From contig JAWKMU010000003.1 of the NCBI GenBank assembly GCA_041392065.1, positions 310,001 through 374,000 of the forward strand: a stretch of 64,000 nucleotides of DNA, in the 5' to 3' direction. How positions within the stretch are numbered: the stretch's first letter is position 1; every line of letters starts with the position of its first letter. Below the pieces are notes generated by a model. It was not told the origin of the DNA. It worked only from the letters and a program-made list of their open reading frames with translations, and ran no database searches. The stretch comes from CAJQLB01 sp041392065. GTDB lineage: Bacteria; Bacteroidota; Bacteroidia; Flavobacteriales; Flavobacteriaceae. This document shows, one piece after another, positions 16,933 to 26,090 of this stretch. The translations under genes were made by a program, and so were the position numbers.

Positions 16933-16962
16933 TGAAAAACGCGCTCAAGTTTAGAGCGCGTT
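16933..16962 (-). terminator. Bidirectional terminator between pfkB and the purF-like gene
   Basis: AACGCGCTC (16938-16946) pairs perfectly with GAGCGCGTT (16954-16962), with A- and T-runs outside. It lies in the purF-like leader, only 22 bp before its start, so it separates the two genes or attenuates read-through. Confidence 0.8.
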
Positions 16963-17039
16963 TTTTTATGATAATTCAATTTTATATGTTTTTAATATTT
17001 GATTTTTATTGGTCATATAGAATCGTTTAAAAAACACGA

Positions 17040-17966
17040 TTAATCTAAAATGATTTCAAATTGAGTTAAATTCTTAAATTGTTGCAAACGTCTATGAACT
17101 TCATCTGCCTTTAGGTTTATCATTCGCTGAGTCCCAAATTTTTCAACACAAAACGATGCTAATGTTGAACCAAAAACCACAGCATTTTTCATGTTTTCAA
17201 AAGATGTATCCTCTGTTTTAGCTATATATCCTGCAAAACCTCCAGCAAAGGTGTCACCAGCTCCTGTTGGATCAAATACTTCTTCCAATGGTAAAGCTGG
17301 AGCATAGAACACATTATCATCATGAAACAATAAAGCGCCATGTTCCCCCTTTTTAATCACTACGTATTTAGGACCCATTTCATGGATTTTTCTAGCAGCA
17401 ACGACTAAGGAATATTCACCTGTTAATTGTCTTGCTTCTTCATCATTTATAGTGATTACATCTATTCTTTTGATAACTTTGTGAAGATCTTCTAATGCAC
17501 AATCCATCCAGAAATTCATCGTATCAAGAACAACTAATTTTGGTTTTTCCTCCATTTGGTCTAACACACTCATTTGTATCATTGGATGCAAGTTGCCTAG
17601 CATCACCACTTCAGCATCTCTATAATTTTCTGGAACAACAGGATTAAAGTCAGCAAGAACATTTAACTCAGTCACTAAAGTGTCGCGTGAATTCATATCA
17701 TTGTGGTAACGACCACTCCAGAAGAATGTTTTTCCGTTTTCAACAATCTCAATTCCTGAAATATCAATATTTCTGCTTGAAAGTAGGTTTAAATATTCTT
17801 TTGGGAAATCGCCTCCTACAACCGAAACTATTGCAGCATCTAAACTAAATTGTGAGGCAGCCAATCCAATAAAAGTGGCAGCTCCACCAAGTATTTTGTC
17901 TGTTTTACCAAAAGGTGTTTCAATAGCGTCAAAGGCTACAGTACCAACAATGACTAATTTGCTCAT
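17040..17966 (-). CDS. PfkB family carbohydrate/nucleoside kinase
   Basis: 308 residues of the ribokinase fold. N-terminal glycine motif FGKTDKILGGAATFIGLAASQF, NDEEARQLTG in the middle, and the anion hole with catalytic base DPTGAGDTFAGGFAGY. The substrate is unknown; proximity to PurF- and PurN-type genes suggests a nucleoside such as adenosine or inosine, but ribose and other sugars are equally allowed by the motifs. It is separated from the purF-like gene by a strong terminator. Confidence 0.85.
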   Translation of the reverse strand: MSKLVIVGTVAFDAIETPFGKTDKILGGAATFIGLAASQFSLDAAIVSVVGGDFPKEYLNLLSSRNIDISGIEIVENGKTFFWSGRYHNDMNSRDTLVTELNVLADFNPVVPENYRDAEVVMLGNLHPMIQMSVLDQMEEKPKLVVLDTMNFWMDCALEDLHKVIKRIDVITINDEEARQLTGEYSLVVAARKIHEMGPKYVVIKKGEHGALLFHDDNVFYAPALPLEEVFDPTGAGDTFAGGFAGYIAKTEDTSFENMKNAVVFGSTLASFCVEKFGTQRMINLKADEVHRRLQQFKNLTQFEIILD

Positions 17967-18056
17967 AAAGCTTTTAAAATTTGTTCGCTTTCGCTAATAA
18001 ATAGCTATAGCGAATGAAGATGCAAATATACGCTTTTTAAGTCCTAAAAAACGAAT

Positions 18057-18698
18057 TTATTTTCTTCCAAAATCTGCAGGAATTTCTCCCCAAGCTTTAG
18101 TTTCCCATTTTACTATAATTGTTGTATAAGTATTGGTTTTTAACCAAGCAACAGCTCTATCTACTAGCTCAAAAAGAGCTTTGTTTTTTTCTGAACGTTC
18201 AAGTTTTGAGTTACAGTTTTTCTTTTTTACCCAGCTTATTGCAGTTTTAGAATCTGTGTAAATAATACGATTGCTGTTTTTTTGTTTCAGCATAGCGAGA
18301 CCATGAACAATTGCTAAAAACTCTCCAATATTATTTGTGCCTTCTTCAAAAGGCCCTTGCTTAAATAATTGTTTTTTGGTTTGGGTATCAACGCCTCGAT
18401 ATTCCATTTTCCCTGGATTTCCACTTGAAGCGGCATCAACTGAAATAGAATTGTAATTAGGTTGACCTATTTTTTTCAGTTGTTCTTCAGAAAGTTCGCT
18501 TTTAAATGTTTTGTTTTTCCCAATGTAGTCTTTATAGTTGCCTTTTAAAGCTTTTTTAGCGACATCAAAAGATTCAAAAGATTTATATTGAGCGCCTTCA
18601 AAATTTGTTATTTGTGCTTTGCAGTCATCCCAAGTTTCAAAAACTCCAGTATGATGACCTTTCCAGACCGTATAGAATTTTTTCTTTTTTTTACTCAT
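18057..18698 (-). CDS. Ribonuclease H with N-terminal viroplasmin (hybrid-binding) domain
   Basis: 213 residues. Residues ~7-50 (KFYTVWKGHHTGVFETWDDCKAQ...) form the viroplasmin/HBD module that binds RNA-DNA hybrids. Residues ~75-213 form RNase HI with acidic residues in SVDAASSGNPG, NNIGEFLAI, IYTDSKTAISW and the final PADFGRK. It removes RNA from hybrids in the cytoplasm. It overlaps purN by 8 bp (stop of purN inside its start region), so the two are translationally linked. Confidence 0.9.
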   Translation of the reverse strand: MSKKKKKFYTVWKGHHTGVFETWDDCKAQITNFEGAQYKSFESFDVAKKALKGNYKDYIGKNKTFKSELSEEQLKKIGQPNYNSISVDAASSGNPGKMEYRGVDTQTKKQLFKQGPFEEGTNNIGEFLAIVHGLAMLKQKNSNRIIYTDSKTAISWVKKKNCNSKLERSEKNKALFELVDRAVAWLKTNTYTTIIVKWETKAWGEIPADFGRK

Positions 18699-19257
18699 TA
18701 AGAAGAGAATTTACAACTATAGGAAAGTGCTTCATTTCCAAATCGTGTATTTTATTAGCAACATCACCTGCATTATCTGATGCATCAATAAAGCACTTAG
18801 CTTGAAAAATAATAGCGCCTTCGTCATAGTTTTCATTTACATAATGAATTGTGATACCAGTTTCTTTTTCTTTATTATGAACAACAGCATTGTGCACATG
18901 CATACCATACATTCCTTTTCCGCCATATTTTGGCAATAATGCTGGATGAATATTTATTATTTTATTTGGAAACTCTTTAATAATGTTTATTGGCAATTTC
19001 CATAAAAATCCAGCCAAAACAATTAAATCTGGTTTTGTAGATTTTAAAAGATTCAATACATGATTTGTGTCGTAGAAAGCAATTTTATTGAATGATAAAG
19101 CGCTAACATTCAGTTTTTTACATCTATCTAAAACTTTGGCATGAGGATTGTTAGTCAAAACCTGAATAACAGAAGCATTATCTCTGTTTTGAAAAAACTT
19201 AATTAAATTTTCAGCATTAGTTCCACTTCCGGAAGCAAAAATTACAATACGTTTCAT
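18691..19257 (-). CDS. purN: Phosphoribosylglycinamide formyltransferase
   Basis: 188 residues, the usual PurN length. It transfers a formyl group from 10-formyltetrahydrofolate to GAR in the third purine step. Motifs: IVIFASGSGTNAENLI (phosphate loop), LAGFLWKLP, the active-site NIHPALLPKYGGKGMYG with catalytic Asn and His, and GITIHYVNENYDEGAIIFQ with the catalytic Asp. It is divergent from acpP and first of a short unit with the RNase H gene. Confidence 0.94.
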   Translation of the reverse strand: MKRIVIFASGSGTNAENLIKFFQNRDNASVIQVLTNNPHAKVLDRCKKLNVSALSFNKIAFYDTNHVLNLLKSTKPDLIVLAGFLWKLPINIIKEFPNKIINIHPALLPKYGGKGMYGMHVHNAVVHNKEKETGITIHYVNENYDEGAIIFQAKCFIDASDNAGDVANKIHDLEMKHFPIVVNSLLNE

Positions 19258-19399
19258 TTACAGATAATAATGATATGATTATTCAACAAAAAAAAGAATA
19301 ATTATTAACAATTAAGTACAAAATAAAATTCTTCAAGTTAAAATCCTTAAATTACATTCACATTTTTATTGTAAAAGTGCGTTTTAAAATAAAGTTTTT

Positions 19400-19407
19400 T
19401 ATTTTTG
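19400..19407 (+). promoter_or_regulatory. -7 promoter box of acpP-fabF
   Basis: TATTTTTG matches TAnnTTTG exactly, 31 bases before acpP. A TTG at 19369-19371 is 28 bases upstream, longer than the normal spacer. Confidence 0.5.
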
Positions 19408-19438
19408 CACACTAATTAAAACTTAAAATTAAAAGATT

Positions 19439-19672
19439 ATGTCAGACATTGCATCAAGAGTAAAAGCGATTATCGTAGACAAATTAGGTGTTGATGAAAA
19501 CGAAGTTGTAACAGAAGCAAGCTTCACTAACGACTTAGGAGCAGATTCATTAGACACTGTGGAATTAATCATGGAATTCGAAAAAGAATTCGACATCCAG
19601 ATTCCAGATGATCAAGCTGAAAACATTGCAACAGTTGGTCAAGCAATATCTTATATTGAAGCCGCAAAATAA
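19439..19672 (+). CDS. acpP: Acyl carrier protein
   Basis: A 77-residue acidic protein that carries fatty-acyl chains on 4'-phosphopantetheine attached to Ser37 in GADSLDTVEL. The whole sequence follows the AcpP pattern (VKAIIVDKLGVDENEV, MEFEKEFDIQIPD). It lies 14 bp upstream of fabF, the standard arrangement for type II fatty-acid synthesis. Confidence 0.98.
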   Translation: MSDIASRVKAIIVDKLGVDENEVVTEASFTNDLGADSLDTVELIMEFEKEFDIQIPDDQAENIATVGQAISYIEAAK

Positions 19673-19686
19673 ATAAGCGTTTATTT

Positions 19687-20937
19687 ATGAATTTAAAGCG
19701 AGTTGTAGTTACTGGTTTAGGTGCACTTACTCCCATAGGAAATACCAAAGATGAATATTGGAATGCTCTTATTAGTGGGAAAAGTGGTGCTGCTCCAATA
19801 ACCTATTTTGATACTGAAAAGTTCAAGACAAAATTCGCTTGCGAATTAAAAAACTTTGAACCTACAGATTTTATTGATAGGAAAGAAGCTCGTAGAATGG
19901 ATAAATTTACTCAGTATGCTATGGTGGCTTCAGACGAAGCCATCGTAGATGCTAAGTTAGATTTAGATAAAGTAAATAAATTACGAGTAGGTGTGGTTTG
20001 GGGAGCAGGAATTGGAGGCTTGGAAACTTTTCAGGAAGAAGTTCTAAACTTTGCCGCTGGTGATGGTACGCCAAGGTTCAATCCATTCTTTATTCCAAAA
20101 ATGATTGCAGATATTGCTCCTGGTAATATTTCCATTAAACATGGTTTTATGGGACCTAATTATACTACAGTTTCTGCATGTGCTTCTTCTGCTAATGCAA
20201 TGATTGATGCCTTAAATTATATTCGTTTAGGACATTGTGATGTTGTTGTTACAGGAGGAAGTGAGGCAGCAGTAACTATTGCTGGAATGGGAGGGTTTAA
20301 TGCCATGCACGCTTTATCAACAAGAAATGAAAGCCCAGAAACAGCTTCAAGACCTTTTGATGCAACCAGAGATGGTTTTGTGTTAGGAGAGGGAGCAGGA
20401 GCTATTATTCTTGAAGAGTACGAGCATGCTAAAGCAAGAGGTGCAAAAATATATGCTGAAGTTCTTGGAGGCGGAATGTCATCTGACGCTTATCATATGA
20501 CAGCACCACATCCAGAAGGCATTGGAGTAATGGCTGTAATGCGAAATTGCTTGGAAAACGCTGGAGTGTCTCCAGAAGAAGTAGACCATATTAATACACA
20601 TGGAACATCGACTCCTTTAGGAGACGTAGCAGAACTAAAAGCCATTACAGAAGTTTTTGGAAAGCATGCCAAAAATATAAATATCAATTCAACAAAATCT
20701 ATGACAGGTCACTTGTTAGGTGCAGCTGGAGCTATTGAGTCTATTGCTTCTATTCTTGCAATAGAGCATGGTATTATTCCTCCAACTATCAACCACACAA
20801 CAGTAGACGAAAACATAGACCCTGAATTGAATTTAACTTTAAATAAAGCACAAAAAAGAGATATTAAAATAGCAATGAGTAACACCTTTGGTTTTGGTGG
20901 ACACAATGCTTGCGTGCTGTTTAAAAAATTAGACTAA
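19687..20937 (+). CDS. fabF: 3-oxoacyl-[acyl-carrier-protein] synthase II
   Basis: A 416-residue condensing enzyme that elongates acyl-ACP with malonyl-ACP. The catalytic triad is Cys165 (VSACASS), a His in NTHGTSTPLGD and a His in MTGHLLGAAG; NTFGFGGHN is the C-terminal oxyanion loop. It is co-transcribed with acpP, and rnc follows after a 99-bp gap. Confidence 0.97.
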   Translation: MNLKRVVVTGLGALTPIGNTKDEYWNALISGKSGAAPITYFDTEKFKTKFACELKNFEPTDFIDRKEARRMDKFTQYAMVASDEAIVDAKLDLDKVNKLRVGVVWGAGIGGLETFQEEVLNFAAGDGTPRFNPFFIPKMIADIAPGNISIKHGFMGPNYTTVSACASSANAMIDALNYIRLGHCDVVVTGGSEAAVTIAGMGGFNAMHALSTRNESPETASRPFDATRDGFVLGEGAGAIILEEYEHAKARGAKIYAEVLGGGMSSDAYHMTAPHPEGIGVMAVMRNCLENAGVSPEEVDHINTHGTSTPLGDVAELKAITEVFGKHAKNININSTKSMTGHLLGAAGAIESIASILAIEHGIIPPTINHTTVDENIDPELNLTLNKAQKRDIKIAMSNTFGFGGHNACVLFKKLD

Positions 20938-21036
20938 TTTCTGAATGAAATAAACTATAACACAAAGTTTAATCAATATTAACACATGAAATTTAGTTTA
21001 TTACATCTGACAAAAGTTTAAAATATTAACTATCAG

Positions 21037-21777
21037 ATGAATTTTATTAGCAACATACTTAATTCCCGTTCTAAAAGAAACGGGAATTTTTTTGTTCAGA
21101 TTAAAAATATAGTTGGTTACAAGCCCAACAATATGAGCTACTACGAAAAGGCTTTTACCCATCGTTCTATGAACATTCGTGATAAAAATGGTTCGCCAAT
21201 AAATTATGAACGATTAGAGTTTGTAGGTGATGCTATGTTAAGCGCTGTTATAGCTTCACATTTGTTTAATGAAGTACCTCAAGGCGATGAAGGCTACCTA
21301 ACCAAAATGCGCTCAAAAATAGTAAGTCGAGAGCATTTAAACGAGTTAGGTAAAGAATTAAACCTTATTAATTTTGTTGAAAGCAAAATACCTGTGGATA
21401 ATTTTGGCAACAATATTCATGGTAATCTTTTTGAAGCTTTGGTTGGAGCCATTTATCTTGATAAAGGTTATAATCAGTGCGAAAAGTTTATTTATGATAA
21501 GATTATTATTCCACATGTGGATATTGAGCAACTTGAAGGCAAAGTAATAAGTTATAAGAGCCTTTTAATTGAATGGTGCCAAAAAGAAAAAAAGACATTT
21601 GATTATCATGTATATGAAGATACTGGTAATGATGAGTTAAGACATTTTTCTGTAAAACTATCAGTTAATAATAAAATTGTGGCTAAAGCAAGAGCAACTT
21701 CAAAAAAGAAAGCCGAAGAAAAAGCATCCAAACGTGCCTTTTTTGTATTTCAGAATAAAATTTCCAGAGCAATTTAG
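21037..21777 (+). CDS. rnc: Ribonuclease III
   Basis: 246 residues. The N-terminal endonuclease domain has the signature NYERLEFVGDAML, with metal-binding Glu/Asp and a second acidic cluster HGNLFEALVGAIYLDKG. The C-terminal dsRNA-binding domain spans about 175-245 (YKSLLIEWCQKEKKTFDY...ARATSKKKAEEKAS). It cleaves double-stranded RNA in rRNA and mRNA maturation. Position after acpP-fabF is the usual bacterial order. Confidence 0.96.
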   Translation: MNFISNILNSRSKRNGNFFVQIKNIVGYKPNNMSYYEKAFTHRSMNIRDKNGSPINYERLEFVGDAMLSAVIASHLFNEVPQGDEGYLTKMRSKIVSREHLNELGKELNLINFVESKIPVDNFGNNIHGNLFEALVGAIYLDKGYNQCEKFIYDKIIIPHVDIEQLEGKVISYKSLLIEWCQKEKKTFDYHVYEDTGNDELRHFSVKLSVNNKIVAKARATSKKKAEEKASKRAFFVFQNKISRAI

Positions 21778-21898
21778 CACTCAGATAAATTATTTTACAA
21801 CTATAACGTTTTCGCAATAAATTACTGTTAAGATTGCTAAATGTCATAGTATTTAATACTTTCAAAATACTATATTTACATTTCAATAAGGATTAATT

Positions 21899-22378
21899 AT
21901 GGCTCTGCACAAGTTACTTGTCGATGATTTTGAAGACGATGCTTATTTGCTTTTAGCCATTCACTCTAATCTGGAAGATTATAGGATGGCTTTTCTTTTA
22001 AACCAATTTTTAAGCATAAACTTAAAACGCAGCCTTTATAATCTGGACTTTATAGATACAAAAGCATCTTATTCTGTTTACGAGTGGCAAGATAATAAAA
22101 GACAAACGTTGTGGTACTTAATTGCAAATATATTTAAGAGAGGAGAGCAAAGCACAGCCAATTCGGCATCGCTATTTAGCACAACAACAAAGGTTACAAA
22201 AACCTACAATTTAATCCCAGAACACAAAAACGTAAATTATTTTCTAAAAATTGAAAATGATAATTACAATAACATAAAGACTATTCTATCTAAAATAAAA
22301 AAAATACCTCAAGTGGTTACAGTTTATGATGTTGATGTAAGTACTTTAAAATCTAAAAACAACCTAATATTCAATTAA
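21899..22378 (+). CDS. IPExxxVDY family protein
   Basis: 159 residues of a family of unknown function found in Bacteroidota and named for its motif. Here the motif reads IPEHKNVNY, with Asn in place of Asp. No signal peptide or membrane segment is seen, so it is probably cytoplasmic. The stop overlaps the start of pyk (TAATG), implying translational coupling with pyruvate kinase; a role linked to glycolysis would be inference only. Confidence 0.8.
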   Translation: MALHKLLVDDFEDDAYLLLAIHSNLEDYRMAFLLNQFLSINLKRSLYNLDFIDTKASYSVYEWQDNKRQTLWYLIANIFKRGEQSTANSASLFSTTTKVTKTYNLIPEHKNVNYFLKIENDNYNNIKTILSKIKKIPQVVTVYDVDVSTLKSKNNLIFN

Positions 22379-23823
22379 TGCCAAAACACAGAAAAAAGAC
22401 AAAAATCGTTGCTACATTAGGACCAGCAACAAGCACTGTTGAAGTGCTTAAAGGAATGCTGGAAGCTGGTGTAAATGTGTTCAGAATAAATTTTTCTCAC
22501 GCAGATTATAAAGACGTTAGCCAAAGAATACAAATGATTCGTGATCTTAATGACGAATTTGGCTACAATGCAGCTATCCTTGCCGATTTACAAGGCCCAA
22601 AACTTAGAGTTGGGACTATGAAAGAAGAAGTTGTGGTGCATAAAGGAGATGAAATCATCTTTGCTACTGGCAAAAAATTCATGGGAACAAAAAAGCGTGT
22701 TTACATGACTTACGATAATTTCCCTCAAGACGCAAAACCAGGAGAACGCATATTATTAGATGATGGTAAATTGATTTTTGAAGTGGTTTCGTCTGACTTA
22801 AAAAGCGAAGTAAAAGCTCGCGTAATACAAGGAGGACCTTTAAAATCTAAAAAAGGAGTAAACCTTCCAAATACAAACATATCTCAACCAGCCCTTACCG
22901 AAAAAGACATAGAAGATGCAATTTTTGCCATTAAAGAAAAAGTAGATTGGTTGGCACTTTCTTTTGTAAGGCATCCTGAAGATTTAATCCAACTTCAAGA
23001 TATTATTAAAGAGCATAGTGACCACAAAATACCAATCATTGCTAAAATAGAAAAACCTGAAGCCGTAGAGAATATCGATAAAATTGTTGCTTATTGTGAT
23101 GGATTAATGGTTGCTCGTGGCGATTTAGGTGTTGAGATGCCAGCTCAAGAAGTACCACTAATACAAAAACAATTGGTACTTAGAGCAAAACAAGCAAGAA
23201 TTCCTGTAATTATTGCGACTCAAATGATGGAGTCCATGATTACCAGTTTAACACCAACTCGAGCTGAGGTAAATGATGTTGCAAACTCCGTAATGGATGG
23301 TGCAGATGCAGTGATGCTTTCTGGTGAAACCTCTGTTGGCAATTATCCTGTACAAGTAATTGAAAAAATGAGTAGTATTTTAGAAAGCGTTGAAGATTCA
23401 CCACTTATTAAAGTACCACAATCTCCACCTCATATTCGTACTAATCGTTATATCACAAAAGCGATTTGTTACCATGCAGCCAATATGGCAAACGAGATTA
23501 ATGCCAAAGCCATTTCTACGCTAACCAATAGTGGTTATACAGCATTTCAAATTTCAGCTTGGCGACCAAAAGCGCATATTTTAGTGTTTACTTCCAACAA
23601 GCGTATTTTAACACAGCTTAGTTTGCTTTGGGGAGTTAAGGCGTTTTATTATGATAAATTTGTAAGTACAGACGAAACCATAGAAGATGTTAATGCCATT
23701 GCTTGCAAAAAAGGTTATCTTGAAGTTGGCGATATGCTCATTAGCTTGGCAGCCATGCCAATACAAGATAAAGGTATGGTAAACACTCTGCGTGTTACTG
23801 AAATTACAAGTTGTAGTTTTTAG
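22378..23823 (+). CDS. pyk: Pyruvate kinase
   Basis: 481 residues. It converts phosphoenolpyruvate and ADP to pyruvate and ATP. Motifs: KIVATLGPATS, VFRINFSHADY, ADLQGPKLRVG, the catalytic lysine in IPIIAKIEKPEAVENID, MVARGDLGVEMP, and DVANSVMDGADAVMLSGETSVGNYP. The C-terminal regulatory domain is present. The start overlaps the upstream IPExxxVDY gene by one base. Confidence 0.97.
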   Translation: MPKHRKKTKIVATLGPATSTVEVLKGMLEAGVNVFRINFSHADYKDVSQRIQMIRDLNDEFGYNAAILADLQGPKLRVGTMKEEVVVHKGDEIIFATGKKFMGTKKRVYMTYDNFPQDAKPGERILLDDGKLIFEVVSSDLKSEVKARVIQGGPLKSKKGVNLPNTNISQPALTEKDIEDAIFAIKEKVDWLALSFVRHPEDLIQLQDIIKEHSDHKIPIIAKIEKPEAVENIDKIVAYCDGLMVARGDLGVEMPAQEVPLIQKQLVLRAKQARIPVIIATQMMESMITSLTPTRAEVNDVANSVMDGADAVMLSGETSVGNYPVQVIEKMSSILESVEDSPLIKVPQSPPHIRTNRYITKAICYHAANMANEINAKAISTLTNSGYTAFQISAWRPKAHILVFTSNKRILTQLSLLWGVKAFYYDKFVSTDETIEDVNAIACKKGYLEVGDMLISLAAMPIQDKGMVNTLRVTEITSCSF

Positions 23824-23886
23824 AAGGTGGCTTACGGGCTTTATTTAATTTTTTTATTGACAATTAAATTACTACTATAAAGGCCT

Positions 23887-24327
23887 TTATTTTATCAAGG
23901 CAACTTGACTTGAATTTTGAATTATAATTTCTTCTCCATTATAAATAACACGTTGTAAATTATAATGTAGGAAGCATTCACCTTGAAATGATTCAAAAGA
24001 AAAGTTTAAAGTGTCATTATCTGTAGCTGTTAATTCTATATAATAGTCTTTGTCACTTTCAAGATCGTCATACCTAACAAGTAATCGTGTTGGATTACCA
24101 AAAGGCATTGGAGAAATATTTAATTCAATATCATTATTAAATAGACGAAAAGATTCTTGTTGATAAGTTGAACCAATTAGAGGATCTCCTTGAGAGTTAT
24201 AAAAACCAATTTCAAACCAATTAGGTTCAGGAAGTGCTAAAGTGCAATCAATTTCATCATCCTCATTTCCACAGGACAAAAATGTAACTAAAACAAAAAC
24301 AATTAATTTAAATTTATTATTCCTCAT
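23887..24327 (-). CDS. Hypothetical lipoprotein
   Basis: 146 residues from the ATG at 24327, chosen because it begins a lipoprotein signal (MRNNKFKLIVFVLVTFLSCG) with a lipidated Cys; an ATG twelve codons earlier would spoil it. The mature part is short, rich in beta-type sequence with two further cysteines, and its family is not recognised. It is likely anchored in the outer or inner membrane facing the periplasm. It lies between pyk and dinB without an obvious operon partner. Confidence 0.7.
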   Translation of the reverse strand: MRNNKFKLIVFVLVTFLSCGNEDDEIDCTLALPEPNWFEIGFYNSQGDPLIGSTYQQESFRLFNNDIELNISPMPFGNPTRLLVRYDDLESDKDYYIELTATDNDTLNFSFESFQGECFLHYNLQRVIYNGEEIIIQNSSQVALIK

Positions 24328-24403
24328 TATTGAAAAGGGTTTTTTAAATAGATGTGTTCTCACTTAAAAGGTTGCGTATTATTCTAATAAAAGGACAAAA
24401 ACC

Positions 24404-25501
24404 CTAAAAATCAAAATGTAGTTGCACACTTACAGTCTTGGTGTCAATTTTTGTTTTGGCTTCAGTATTTAAATTTGAAAGAGATATTCCTAATAATCTA
24501 ACAGACTCTTTCATTGCTTCCTGATACAATAAATCCTTTGCGGTTTCTAAAATTAGGGCTTTATCGCTTACGTAATAAGGTAAAGTTTTACTTCGCGTTT
24601 GTAAAGTAAAATCGCTATACTTTATTTTAAGTGTCACTGTTTTTCCTGCTACATTGCTTTTAGATAATCGTTTAGAAACCTCTTCGGCAATATGCTCTAA
24701 TTTTTCAAGCATAAAGACCTCACTGGTCAGGTTATCGTAAAATGTACGCTCGGCAGCCAATGATTTTCGGATACGATGAGGCTTTACTTCGCTGTTATGG
24801 ATTCCTCTTACTATGTAATAGTAGTAGCGACCAGATTTTCCGAAGTTTTCATCCAAATATTCTAGTGTTTTGCTTTTTAAATCCTTACCTGTAAAAATTC
24901 CTTTTTGGTACATTTTTTCAGCAGTAACTTTACCAACACCATAAAATTTTCTAATGTCTAATTGTTCTAAAAACTCAATAACTTCCTCAGGATTTACTGT
25001 TTTTTGTCCATTAGGTTTGTTGTAATCACTTGCTATTTTAGCCACAAATTTATTGATACTAATACCAGCAGAAGCAGTCAAACCAACTTCATCAAAAATG
25101 CGTTGTCTTATTTCTTTTGCAATTAGCGTGGCACTGGGATTTCCTTTTTTGTTTTTGGTCACATCCAAATAGGCTTCATCCATAGATAAAGGTTCAACTA
25201 AATCTGTATAATCAAAGAATATTTTTTTTACTTGTTTTGATATTTCAGCATAACGTTCAAATCTAGGACGAACAAAAATGAGGTGTGGACAAAGTTTAAT
25301 AGCTAAATTTCCTGTCATAGCACTTTTTACACCATATTTTCGAGCCTCATAACTTGCAGCACCAATAACACCACGTTTTCCACTACCACCAACAGCAATG
25401 GCTTTACCTCTAAGCTCTGGGTTGTCCATTTGCTCTACAGACGCATAAAAAGCATCCATATCAACATGAATAATTTTTCTTATTGGTAAATCGGTTGACA
25501 T
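24404..25501 (-). CDS. dinB: DNA polymerase IV (Y family)
   Basis: 365 residues from the ATG at 25501; the frame reaches twelve codons further upstream. Translesion polymerase. Motifs: IHVDMDAFYASVEQ (catalytic Asp pair), YEARKYGVKSAM, PLSMDEAYLDVT (catalytic Asp-Glu), GISINKFVAKIASDYNKPNG and the thumb FYGVGKVTAEKM. The little-finger domain is complete at the C-terminus. A CYTH gene diverges from it. No clamp-binding motif was examined in detail. Confidence 0.93.
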   Translation of the reverse strand: MSTDLPIRKIIHVDMDAFYASVEQMDNPELRGKAIAVGGSGKRGVIGAASYEARKYGVKSAMTGNLAIKLCPHLIFVRPRFERYAEISKQVKKIFFDYTDLVEPLSMDEAYLDVTKNKKGNPSATLIAKEIRQRIFDEVGLTASAGISINKFVAKIASDYNKPNGQKTVNPEEVIEFLEQLDIRKFYGVGKVTAEKMYQKGIFTGKDLKSKTLEYLDENFGKSGRYYYYIVRGIHNSEVKPHRIRKSLAAERTFYDNLTSEVFMLEKLEHIAEEVSKRLSKSNVAGKTVTLKIKYSDFTLQTRSKTLPYYVSDKALILETAKDLLYQEAMKESVRLLGISLSNLNTEAKTKIDTKTVSVQLHFDF

Positions 25502-25539
25502 ATAATGTAAAAGTGTAAATTTATGATATAATAACATAT

Positions 25540-25583
25540 GTCAGTTCGAGTGTTTTCTTTTTTAAAGAAAATGTATCGAGAAC
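25540..25583 (+). repeat. Palindromic repeat, full-length copy
   Basis: Starts GTCAGTTCGAGTG, with core TTTTCTTT-TTT-AAAGAAAA, and ends TGTATCGAGAAC. It is the same family as 473-515 and shares arms with 412-452. It sits between divergent genes, so transcription termination is not its obvious purpose. Confidence 0.7.
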
Positions 25584-25592
25584 AATTAAATA

Positions 25593-25610
25593 TTTCCGCT
25601 TTTGCGGAAA
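25593..25610 (+). promoter_or_regulatory. Leader hairpin just before the CYTH start codon
   Basis: TTTCCGC-TTTT-GCGGAAA is a perfect 7-bp stem with a 4-nt loop, ending 6 bases before the ATG at 25617. It could limit ribosome access. Confidence 0.45.
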
Positions 25611-25616
25611 GTGAGC

Positions 25617-26090
25617 ATGATAGAAATAGAACGCAAATTTTTAGTAAAATCTCATGTTTTTAGAGAGGAAGCAATTAAAAAATCTAGAATCATTCAAGGG
25701 TTTTTAAATCGTGATCCTGAGCGAACCGTTAGAGTAAGACTAAAAGATGATAAAGGTATGTTAACAGTTAAAGGACTTTCCTCTAATGATGGTTTGTCTC
25801 GTTTTGAATGGGAAAAAGAAATTTCAAAAAATGATGCAAAAGCTCTGCTAGAGTTTTGTGAAAAAGGGGTGATTGATAAACTTCGCTATGAAGTTAAGAT
25901 TGGAAGTCATATTTTTGAAGTAGACGAATTTTTTGGTGATAACGAAGGATTAATCATAGCTGAAGTAGAATTACAAACAGAAGACGAAACCTTTACAAAA
26001 CCAAACTGGCTAGGTGAAGAAGTTACAGGGCAAATTAAATATTACAATTCACAATTAAGCAAACAACCATTTAATACTTGGAAAAAATGA
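25617..26090 (+). CDS. CYTH domain protein (triphosphate tunnel metalloenzyme)
   Basis: 157 residues from the ATG at 25617; the frame also has a TTG five codons upstream, inside a hairpin. The signature EIERKFLV (Glu-x-Glu-x-Lys) begins the protein, followed by RTVRVRLKDDKGMLTVKG, DKLRYEV, and VDEFFGDNEGLIIAEVEL. Bacterial members of this size hydrolyse inorganic triphosphate or nucleoside triphosphates; adenylate cyclase activity is less likely. Its TGA overlaps the next ATG (ATGA), indicating an operon with the following lipoprotein. Confidence 0.88.
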   Translation: MIEIERKFLVKSHVFREEAIKKSRIIQGFLNRDPERTVRVRLKDDKGMLTVKGLSSNDGLSRFEWEKEISKNDAKALLEFCEKGVIDKLRYEVKIGSHIFEVDEFFGDNEGLIIAEVELQTEDETFTKPNWLGEEVTGQIKYYNSQLSKQPFNTWKK

